DNA of 64,000 nucleotides. Origin: CAYSSJ01 sp964433675 (GTDB lineage Bacteria; Cloacimonadota; Cloacimonadia; Cloacimonadales; TCS61). The notes under the pieces are model-generated. The model made no database searches. It had not been told where the DNA came from and saw only the letters and a list, made by a program, of their open reading frames with translations. The stretch is from the NCBI GenBank assembly GCA_964433675.1, contig CAYSSJ010000001.1, forward strand, positions 62,001-126,000, read 5' to 3'. The number at the start of each line of letters is the position of its first letter. The stretch's first letter is position 1. Below, piece after piece: positions 33,728 to 41,682 of the stretch. The translations under genes and the position numbers were made by a program.

Positions 33728-36331
33728 ATGAGAAGTGAAGAGATCAGAAAGCAGTTCATAGATTTTTTCGTCGGGGAGGGACATGTGGCGGTAAAATCAG
33801 CACCGGTGATCCCTTATGATGATCCCACCCTGCTATTTACCAATGCCGGCATGAACCAGTTCAAGCCAATATTTTTGGGACAAGTGGAAACAAAGCATCT
33901 CAGAGTGGTAGATAGCCAAAAGTGTATTCGAGCGGGTGGTAAACATAACGATTTGGAAGAAGTTGGGCGAGATGGATTTCATCATACTTTCTTTGAGATG
34001 TTGGGCAATTGGAGTTTTGGTGATTATTACAAAAAAGAGGCGATCATCTGGGCTTGGGAACTGCTAACCGAAGTGTGGAAACTAGCGCCTGAAAGATTAT
34101 ACGCTACTGTTCATCATACCGACAAAGAATCCTATGAACTCTGGCAGCAATATACTTCTATCAAGAAAGAGCATATAGAATATCATGGTGATAAGGATAA
34201 CTTTTGGGAGATGGGCGAGACTGGTCCGTGCGGTCCTTGCTCGGAGATACATTATGATAGAGGAGCAAAGTTTTGCAACCTGCAAGAAAAAGAGCATAAA
34301 TGCAGAGTAAATGGTGATTGCGGGCGTTATATTGAACTCTGGAATTTAGTATTTATCCAATACAATCGAGAAGTAAATGGAGATTTGAAGCCTCTTAAGA
34401 ATAAATATGTAGATACCGGTGCCGGATTCGAAAGACTAACACAAGTATTGCAAGGCAAATCTTCAAACTATGAGACCGATATCTTTATGCCGATCATCGA
34501 GCAGATAGCAGCAATCTCCGGTGTACACTATAGCAGTTCTACAGATGGGATATCTCATCGGGTCATCTCCGACCATATCAGAGCACTCAGTTTCGCTATC
34601 GCAGATGGTGGGATGCCCTCCAACGAAGGCAGAGGCTATGTCTTGCGTCGTATCTTGCGTCGTGCTGCCAGACACGGTAGATTGCTCGGGCTTAGAGTAC
34701 CGTTTCTATACAAACTGGTGGACAAAGTGGCAGAGATTATGGGAAATCATTACACTGAGCTGATAGAAAAACAAGCTCATATCATTTTGATAATCAAGGC
34801 TGAGGAAGAGCGGTTCAATATTACACTCGATAAGGGATTGGAAAAATTCAACCAGATAGCTGCCGACTGTAAAACCACTATCCCCGGCGAAGATGCATTC
34901 ATGCTATATGATACCTACGGTTTCCCACTCGACCTGACCATGGTAATGGCAGAGGAGCGCGGATTGCAGGTAGATGGAAAAGGCTTTGAGAAAGAGATGG
35001 CAAAGCAGAAGAAGCGAGCAAGAGAAGCGGCTCAATTTACTATGGATTTGCAGCATATCGATTGGATCATGCTAAATAGTGAACAAGAGAGCGAATTTGT
35101 CGGCTATCAACAAGACAAGGCAAAATGCAAGATCATCAAATACAATATAGATGACGATAATAATATCCGCTTCGTTCTGGATAAGACACCGTTTTATGCC
35201 GAATCAGGCGGTCAGATAGGTGATGTGGGGAAAGTGTATAATGACAAGTGCACTATCAATGTAAGCGATGTACGCAAACACAATGAGGATATCATCCATA
35301 TAGGTAAGGTAGCCGAAGGACAGGTCAATGATGGTGAATTTACTGCTATTATCGCAGAAGTCTACCGTCGCAAAGTGGAGCGTAACCATACTGCTACCCA
35401 TCTTTTACATCGTGCGTTAAAACAGATCTTGGGTGATCATGTGCAGCAGAAAGGTTCACTGGTGCATCCCGATTATCTGCGATTCGATTTTACTCATTAT
35501 AAACAGGTTAACAAACGCGAATTGGAGATGATCGAGCATTTGGTAAATGTAGAGATCAGAAAAGCACGACCAGTATCATTTAGCTACAAACCGATAGATA
35601 AAGCAAAAGAGGATGGTGCTGTAGCTCTCTTCGGAGAGAAATATGCTGATATAGTGCGAGTAGTGGAGATCGAAGGTTTTTCCAAAGAGCTATGTGGCGG
35701 TACACATGTCAAAAATACCGGAGCTATCGGATATTTCAAGATTCTCTCCGAATCTTCCATTGCTGCCGGAATTCGCCGTATAGAAGCTATCACCGGCGAA
35801 AAAGCTGAAGAGTATATCTCCAAACTGGATAAAGATATGCGCCAGATCGAACAAACATTGCAGGCAAAGCAGGACGAAGCAGTGGAGCGGATAAAAAAAC
35901 TCCAAACCGAACTCAAAGAAGCACAAACAAAACTCGATGCCATGGCTATGAACCAAGCCTCCTCATATCTGGATGATATCATCAAAGATAAGGCGAAGGA
36001 TATCAACTCCGTCCGGGTTGTCAGTGCTTCGATCTCGGTGAAAGATAAAAAAGCATTCCGCCAAATTGGTGACCAACTGAAAACGAAACTAAAAAGCGGT
36101 GTTGGTGTTTTGGGCGCTGTCATAGAAGACAAAGTTTCGCTACTGGCAGTAGTTACACCCGATCTCACTCAACGTCTGCATGCTGGTAAGATTGTGAACA
36201 AAGTAGCCGCATATGTGAATGGTAAAGGTGGCGGCAAACCGGATATGGCAATGGCAGGTGGCAAAGAGACAGAAAAACTAGGACATGCGCTCGATCAAGT
36301 TCCCGCTATCATAGAGAACTTTTTGGAATAA
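33728..36331 (+). CDS. alaS: Alanyl-tRNA synthetase
   Basis: 867 residues from the ATG at 33728, with GAGGAG just upstream; an ATG at 33716 overlaps that site. The catalytic domain shows GMNQFKPIFLG, RDGFHHTFFEMLGNWSFGDY (class II motif 2 region) and MGETGPCGPCSEIHYD. The editing domain carries RNHTATHLLH and CGGTHVKNTGAIG, the zinc-binding His and Cys residues. A coiled segment (about 700-750) and a C-Ala domain with GKGGGKPDMAMAGG close the protein. Full-length and intact. It is first in a two-gene unit with the glycosyltransferase 3 nt downstream. Confidence 0.97.
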   Translation: MRSEEIRKQFIDFFVGEGHVAVKSAPVIPYDDPTLLFTNAGMNQFKPIFLGQVETKHLRVVDSQKCIRAGGKHNDLEEVGRDGFHHTFFEMLGNWSFGDYYKKEAIIWAWELLTEVWKLAPERLYATVHHTDKESYELWQQYTSIKKEHIEYHGDKDNFWEMGETGPCGPCSEIHYDRGAKFCNLQEKEHKCRVNGDCGRYIELWNLVFIQYNREVNGDLKPLKNKYVDTGAGFERLTQVLQGKSSNYETDIFMPIIEQIAAISGVHYSSSTDGISHRVISDHIRALSFAIADGGMPSNEGRGYVLRRILRRAARHGRLLGLRVPFLYKLVDKVAEIMGNHYTELIEKQAHIILIIKAEEERFNITLDKGLEKFNQIAADCKTTIPGEDAFMLYDTYGFPLDLTMVMAEERGLQVDGKGFEKEMAKQKKRAREAAQFTMDLQHIDWIMLNSEQESEFVGYQQDKAKCKIIKYNIDDDNNIRFVLDKTPFYAESGGQIGDVGKVYNDKCTINVSDVRKHNEDIIHIGKVAEGQVNDGEFTAIIAEVYRRKVERNHTATHLLHRALKQILGDHVQQKGSLVHPDYLRFDFTHYKQVNKRELEMIEHLVNVEIRKARPVSFSYKPIDKAKEDGAVALFGEKYADIVRVVEIEGFSKELCGGTHVKNTGAIGYFKILSESSIAAGIRRIEAITGEKAEEYISKLDKDMRQIEQTLQAKQDEAVERIKKLQTELKEAQTKLDAMAMNQASSYLDDIIKDKAKDINSVRVVSASISVKDKKAFRQIGDQLKTKLKSGVGVLGAVIEDKVSLLAVVTPDLTQRLHAGKIVNKVAAYVNGKGGGKPDMAMAGGKETEKLGHALDQVPAIIENFLE

Positions 36332-36334
36332 ACG

Positions 36335-37309
36335 ATGAACATTCTCATCCTCAGATTAAGCTCGCTGGGTGATATCGTTCTCACCGAGCCGATCGCAAGA
36401 GCTTTGCGCCGTGCTTATCCCGAGGCACGCATCGATTATGTTACCAAAGCTTCCTATAAAAGTTTGGTGAATTTATTCCAAGTTGTGGATAATGTGTATA
36501 CAGAAGAAGAAATCCCTAAGCTGAGAGAGTACGACTATCTTATCGATCTGCATGCCAAGCTGAAGACTTTTTTCCTAAGAAGAAAACTGCGGGCTGGAAA
36601 AATCTTAGTATACAAAAAGAAGCATTTACTCAGAAGAGCGATTGTTCTCAAACTTAGCAAAAAGAGTATAAAATCGACCGTAGAGCTATACTTCTCTGCT
36701 TTGCAGAAATCCAAATTGGAAACTGAATTCATCGCTAAACCTAATATAGAGACAAATAAAAAAGACTTGGATTTTGTGCTGTCGGTGTTTCAAAAGTATT
36801 CTCTACCGGAAAACAGCAGGAAAATTATTCTATTCCCCGGGGCTAAGCATGTTACTAAACAGTATCCATTGGGAAAATACGCTGAGTTTCTGAATAGTAT
36901 CGACGAAAGCTGGAGCATCATCCTTGCCGGCTCCAAACAGGAATATCCTCTGGCAGTGAAACTGGCTTCCTACCTGAAGATAAATTCCTATAACCTGTGT
37001 GGCGAATTCGATTTGCCACAATTAGCCGCTTTTATAAATCTGTGTGATGTTATTGTCTCGAACGATAGCGGTCCGATGCACCTTGCAGCAGCTTTGAAAA
37101 AAAAGCAGATAGCTATCTTCGGTGCTACTCACCCCAAGCTCGGTTTTGCTCCGCATAACGACAACGCTATTGTCCTCAGTGCAAATATCAGTTGTCAGCC
37201 CTGCTCATTGCATGGTGGAGAGAAATGTCCCAAAAAGCATTTTGCTTGCATGAAAACAATCGATCATACAGCTCTATTAGAAGCTTTCAAACAATTGAAT
37301 GCAGATTAA
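36335..37309 (+). CDS. Family 9 glycosyltransferase (heptosyltransferase-like)
   Basis: 324 residues. LRLSSLGDIVLTEPIARALR at the N-terminus, the central FPGAKHVTKQYP and the C-terminal SNDSGPMHLAAAL followed by IAIFGATHP are the ADP-heptose:LPS heptosyltransferase (WaaC/WaaF) pattern. A cysteine-rich end (SCQPCSLHGGEKCPKKHFAC) is also common in this family. It points to a lipopolysaccharide-type outer membrane, though the sugar transferred is not certain. It begins 3 nt after alaS. Confidence 0.9.
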   Translation: MNILILRLSSLGDIVLTEPIARALRRAYPEARIDYVTKASYKSLVNLFQVVDNVYTEEEIPKLREYDYLIDLHAKLKTFFLRRKLRAGKILVYKKKHLLRRAIVLKLSKKSIKSTVELYFSALQKSKLETEFIAKPNIETNKKDLDFVLSVFQKYSLPENSRKIILFPGAKHVTKQYPLGKYAEFLNSIDESWSIILAGSKQEYPLAVKLASYLKINSYNLCGEFDLPQLAAFINLCDVIVSNDSGPMHLAAALKKKQIAIFGATHPKLGFAPHNDNAIVLSANISCQPCSLHGGEKCPKKHFACMKTIDHTALLEAFKQLNAD

Positions 37310-37366
37310 ATAAGGCTCGATTCAAAACCACATTGTAATCTCTTTTTACAACAGACAAAAACTTAG

Positions 37367-37394
37367 TTGACAAAAAACTGGCATTTTATTTTTA
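37367..37394 (+). promoter_or_regulatory. Putative promoter of the sigma-54 activator gene
   Basis: TTGACA (37367-37372) and TATTTTTA (37387-37394) are 14 nt apart, 31 nt before the start at 37426. A more classical reading, TTGACA and TTTTAA (37390-37395) with 17 nt between, is equally possible. Confidence 0.4.
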
Positions 37395-37425
37395 AACGAC
37401 TAATGTTTATTAAAAAGAGGAGAAT

Positions 37426-40400
37426 ATGTCTGATAGAATTGATAATATTTTAGCGAAATTCGCTACTAAGAACTATTCTGTGATCGAGACTATCTTAGAG
37501 CAATTGGAGTTGGATAGCAGCAAGATAATCGAACTGATTGGTGAGGTTGGGATAGGCAAATCGCACATATTTCAGAAATTGATAAATTCGCAAGGGGTGC
37601 AAGGGTGCAAATTTGTACCATACATACCATCTACCTTCAAATTCAATCAGCTATACGACATCCTTACCAATATTAGTTCTATCAGCGAAGAGCAGTTTGA
37701 GAATATATTAGAAGAAGCAAAGCAGCATAAGATCAGCTCCAAATACGATTTCTTCTACTTCCTTTCAGAAAAGCTCGATCGGGAAAAGTTGCTCAATCCC
37801 TCTATATTAGTGATCTATGAAGATTGCTATTTAGATGATTATACTTCGGATTTTTTGGAATATTTGACCCAATACTCGACACATATACCGATCAGGTTTA
37901 TCGTATTTACCAGAGCAGAGACCTATATCTTCTCACATAAGATCTGGCTAAAAACGCCTTCTGTAGAGGATGTCAAATCATTTCTCAAAATACTTTATCC
38001 CGATAGTAAAGCCGATTTTCAGGTGGAAGCGGAGATTATCGAGAATATTACCAACGGCAACTTAGTGGTTTTGGAATACGTTTTGGATCAGTTGTTATTG
38101 AACAAAACCAAACCAGAGTTGAGTGCTTTCATGGACCAGCAGATCGATCAGGAGAGTGTATATGTAGAAAAGATCAATTCACTGACCAGAAGGCAACATG
38201 ATCTGCTCTTTACCATCTATCTATTGGATACAAAAGCAGAAATGCAAGTTTTGAAAGAGATATTCAAACAAAGCCTGGATAAATTGTTGGATGTATTGTT
38301 AAAACAAAAAGTCGTGTTTTCTATCGGAGAGCATTATCTCATCAGAAGTGTCTATTTCATCGAAAAGATATATAAAGAACTTCCCGATGAGAAGAAACAA
38401 ACTATCTATTCCAAAGTAAAAAAATATCTGTCAGATCTAGAGAAATTGCAATATGATTATTATTTGGACAAGTTCTCTTTAGAAGAACTAAATACGGTGA
38501 TAGAAAGGTTAACCAAAATTAACGATTTTGATAGCTTATATGCTATCTACAGTAAACTCGACAGCAAAGATCTTAACGAAGAGAAGCAAGCTATCAACTT
38601 AAAAAAGATGGGATTAGTTTGTATAGAGAAAAATAACAATGAACAGGCGATCGAGTTTCTGCGCGAAGCGTTGAAAATTTATGTAAAAAAATCCATGCCG
38701 GCAGAAGAAGTGGTATATTATCTTGCCAAATCGCTTTTTTCCATCAATTCTTCAGCTTTTGCACTTGAGGTCATCAAAAAATATTCTCCCCAAGAAATAG
38801 ATACATATTGGCATTGTAGGATAGTTTTGCTCAAAGCGGAGATTTTGTTGGACAAAGAGGAATTCAACGATACCGTGATTGCTTTGGATACGGTTTATCG
38901 CTATGCTGTGAATCTGGAAAATAAATTCGATCGTTACACCATCCAAGCGGAAAGTAAGAAGCTGAAGGGGAAAGTTCATTATTTCAAGAATGATCTGAGT
39001 AAAGCACAACTCGAATTCGAAGATGCCGAGGAACTCTTCAGCGAAGTCAACAATATAGAAGGTATGGCTGCAATCTACAACAATCTCGGTGTGTTGATGA
39101 TGGTTCAAGGAGATTGGAAGAAGACAGAGACGCTGTTTTTGAAAAGCTTGAAATATGAGAAAAAGCGATATAACCTGAAAGGGATCTCGGTCTGCTATAT
39201 AAACTTGGGGAGTCTGTTCGAAGATAAAAGTAACTACAAAAAAGCTCTCTACTATCTTAATGAAGCATTGAAGATCCAGAAAATGCTGGGTGACAGGTAC
39301 AATATCATAAACACTTATCTTAATATAGGTGTTACCTATATGGACAACGGGAAGTACAAAGATGCAGAGCAGGCATTCAAAGAATCGCTCAATATCGCTG
39401 CTACTTTCAATCTTTACAGACATCACATCGCCACATTGAATAATCTGGGCGCACTTTATTTCAAATCCGGTGATTTCAGTAAAGCAATAGACTACTATGA
39501 AAGAGCGGTAGAAAGATCACGCGAGAACAAATTCCACGAAGGTTCATTCCAATCATACAATAATCTGGGTGAGCTTTTTGAAATATTGGGTGATTATAAT
39601 CAAGCAAACGAGTATTACAACAAAGCACTCGAGCTGCTTCCTAACATAAATGATGAGTATATGAAGTCTGAGCTTTATGGCAATCTTGGCAGTGTGCTCA
39701 CCAATCTGCACAAATTCGGCGAAGCTTATGGTTTCTTGGTCGAAAGTCTGGATTTTTTCAAAAAAATGAATGCCAAAGCCAAAATCATCGAGGGATATCA
39801 TAAAAATGCTTATTATTTTTATATGACCAGAAATCTGGAGAGCGCTACTTACTGCCTCAATTCAGCATTGCAGCTTGCCGAGGGACTAAACCACGAATAC
39901 CTGATCGGGAAGACTTATTATCTCAAGGCTCTGGCAGAGAAAGCAGAGCCTGAAAGAGCTCTCAAGCTTTTGAAACAAGCAATCGAATATTTTGTAAAAA
40001 CAAACAACAATTACGATCTGGCTCTGGCAAACTACGAATATGCCCAACTGCTATTGGAACAAAATGAGTGGGAACAGGCTTTACAAATACTGAAAGATAA
40101 TGGCAAGATCATCGAGAGATATGGTGCGATCAAGCTTTTGGAACAAAACGATTATCTGATTCAGAAGATCAACAAAAAGTATGCTGTGGAGCTAAAAGAA
40201 TCTAAACAGCAGGAGAACCTTCTCAATAAATTTTATGAAGTTACCCAGAGGTTGAACACGATAAACGACTTTGATCTGCTACTCCAATCCGCCATTGATA
40301 AGATAGTGGAATTTTCCGATGCGGATGGAGGTATTTTTTGCTTACACTTCAATGAACAAGTTAAAGATAACTGGGAATATATAGTTTTGAACAATTTCTC

Positions 40401-41673
40401 CACAACGCACGAAGATTTTCCCAAAATGATGGAGATAGTTCAAAAAACCTCACGAGAGAATAAGAATCAGAATATCAAACAACCCTCCTTCGCACCTGAG
40501 TACAATAATATCGCCGCTTTTCCGCTCACCGTTAGAAACGAGCAAAAAGGTGTAATCTGTCTTTTTACCAAACATGGTGTACATTATTTCACAGAGCGTA
40601 TGTTCAATCTGATTAGTGCGCTTTGTAATCAGGTGATTATGATCGTGGAAAATATCTCGCATTCCATTTTGGAAAAAGCACATGCGGTTATCCGAGAAGA
40701 ATTGGCTGCCGGTAGTAGTTTCTCCAATATTATAGGTAAAAGCAAAAAAATACAGGAAATCTTCCGTTTGATAGAAAAGATCAAGGATACACCTACTACT
40801 ATTCTGTTGGAAGGTCCCAGCGGAACAGGTAAAGAATTGATAGCCAGAGCAATTCATTACAACAGTAACAGGCGGAACAAAAAATTTGTTGCCCAATATT
40901 GTGGTGCTCTGCCCGAAACTTTATTGGAAAGTGAACTTTTCGGACATGCGAAAGGTTCATTCACGGGGGCGACTCACGATAAGAAGGGCTTATTTGAGAT
41001 AGCGGATGGTGGGACTTTCTTTTTGGATGAGATCGCGGATATCAGTCTCTCAACCCAAGCCAAGCTGCTCAGATTCCTTCAAGAGGGTGAGATCAAAAGA
41101 GTGGGAGCTGTCAATACCCAGAAATTAGATGTACGTGTGATCTGTGCTACCAATACATCTCTGAAAGATAAAGTGGAAAAAGGTGAGTTTCGCTTGGATC
41201 TCTTCTATCGATTGAATGTGATCAAGATCGAAGTCCCGTCACTTAGCGAAAGGAAATCCGACATACCACTGCTTGCCATTCATTTCTTGGACAAGTACAG
41301 TAAAAAAATTGGTAAGAATGTGAAGGGTATCACAGACGAAACTATGCGCTATCTGGAAAATTATGATTGGCCCGGGAATATCAGACAATTGGAAAATGAA
41401 ATCGAACGAGCAGTTACGCTTGCCGAAGAAAATTCGCTCATCCGCTCATCAGACCTCTCGGAAGAAATATTTAAGCATAAAGATAATATAGAAACCATTA
41501 ATCTGTTGGAAGAAAAAAACCTTAAGCAGGCAGTGGAGAAAATGGAATATGAGATGATCCTCAATGCCCTGAATAACTCTGACTGGAATCAGACAAAAGC
41601 AGCTAAAATGCTGGGTTTGAGCAGACAGGGATTGATCAAAAAGATGCAAAGGTATAATCTAAAGAGACAGTAA
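37426..41673 (+). CDS. NTPase-TPR-GAF sigma-54-dependent activator
   Basis: 1415 residues in five parts. (1) N-terminal NTPase with Walker A GEVGIGKS (39-46) and a Walker B-like LVIYED (128-133). (2) A long array of tetratricopeptide repeats, about 390-930, with repeated NNLG and ALxYY-type motifs. (3) A GAF sensor domain, about 945-1085. (4) A sigma-54 AAA+ domain with Walker A GPSGTGKE (1130-1137), GSFTGA (1177-1182, a common variant of GAFTGA) and FFLDEIADIS. (5) A Fis-type helix-turn-helix (QTKAAKMLGLSRQGLIKKM) at the end. It should activate sigma-54 promoters in response to a small molecule and/or a protein bound to the TPRs. No receiver domain or linked kinase is seen. GAGGAG precedes the ATG. 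Confidence 0.93.
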   Translation: MSDRIDNILAKFATKNYSVIETILEQLELDSSKIIELIGEVGIGKSHIFQKLINSQGVQGCKFVPYIPSTFKFNQLYDILTNISSISEEQFENILEEAKQHKISSKYDFFYFLSEKLDREKLLNPSILVIYEDCYLDDYTSDFLEYLTQYSTHIPIRFIVFTRAETYIFSHKIWLKTPSVEDVKSFLKILYPDSKADFQVEAEIIENITNGNLVVLEYVLDQLLLNKTKPELSAFMDQQIDQESVYVEKINSLTRRQHDLLFTIYLLDTKAEMQVLKEIFKQSLDKLLDVLLKQKVVFSIGEHYLIRSVYFIEKIYKELPDEKKQTIYSKVKKYLSDLEKLQYDYYLDKFSLEELNTVIERLTKINDFDSLYAIYSKLDSKDLNEEKQAINLKKMGLVCIEKNNNEQAIEFLREALKIYVKKSMPAEEVVYYLAKSLFSINSSAFALEVIKKYSPQEIDTYWHCRIVLLKAEILLDKEEFNDTVIALDTVYRYAVNLENKFDRYTIQAESKKLKGKVHYFKNDLSKAQLEFEDAEELFSEVNNIEGMAAIYNNLGVLMMVQGDWKKTETLFLKSLKYEKKRYNLKGISVCYINLGSLFEDKSNYKKALYYLNEALKIQKMLGDRYNIINTYLNIGVTYMDNGKYKDAEQAFKESLNIAATFNLYRHHIATLNNLGALYFKSGDFSKAIDYYERAVERSRENKFHEGSFQSYNNLGELFEILGDYNQANEYYNKALELLPNINDEYMKSELYGNLGSVLTNLHKFGEAYGFLVESLDFFKKMNAKAKIIEGYHKNAYYFYMTRNLESATYCLNSALQLAEGLNHEYLIGKTYYLKALAEKAEPERALKLLKQAIEYFVKTNNNYDLALANYEYAQLLLEQNEWEQALQILKDNGKIIERYGAIKLLEQNDYLIQKINKKYAVELKESKQQENLLNKFYEVTQRLNTINDFDLLLQSAIDKIVEFSDADGGIFCLHFNEQVKDNWEYIVLNNFSTTHEDFPKMMEIVQKTSRENKNQNIKQPSFAPEYNNIAAFPLTVRNEQKGVICLFTKHGVHYFTERMFNLISALCNQVIMIVENISHSILEKAHAVIREELAAGSSFSNIIGKSKKIQEIFRLIEKIKDTPTTILLEGPSGTGKELIARAIHYNSNRRNKKFVAQYCGALPETLLESELFGHAKGSFTGATHDKKGLFEIADGGTFFLDEIADISLSTQAKLLRFLQEGEIKRVGAVNTQKLDVRVICATNTSLKDKVEKGEFRLDLFYRLNVIKIEVPSLSERKSDIPLLAIHFLDKYSKKIGKNVKGITDETMRYLENYDWPGNIRQLENEIERAVTLAEENSLIRSSDLSEEIFKHKDNIETINLLEEKNLKQAVEKMEYEMILNALNNSDWNQTKAAKMLGLSRQGLIKKMQRYNLKRQ

Positions 41674-41682
41674 GTTAGCTAT

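Noticed and set aside
35584..36168. Minus-strand frame of 194 codons inside alaS
   Set aside because: It is an antisense shadow of alaS; its Ser-rich translation reflects alaS codon use.
38752..39426. Minus-strand frame of 224 codons inside the TPR region
   Set aside because: Antisense shadow of the repeat array; no domain or start context.
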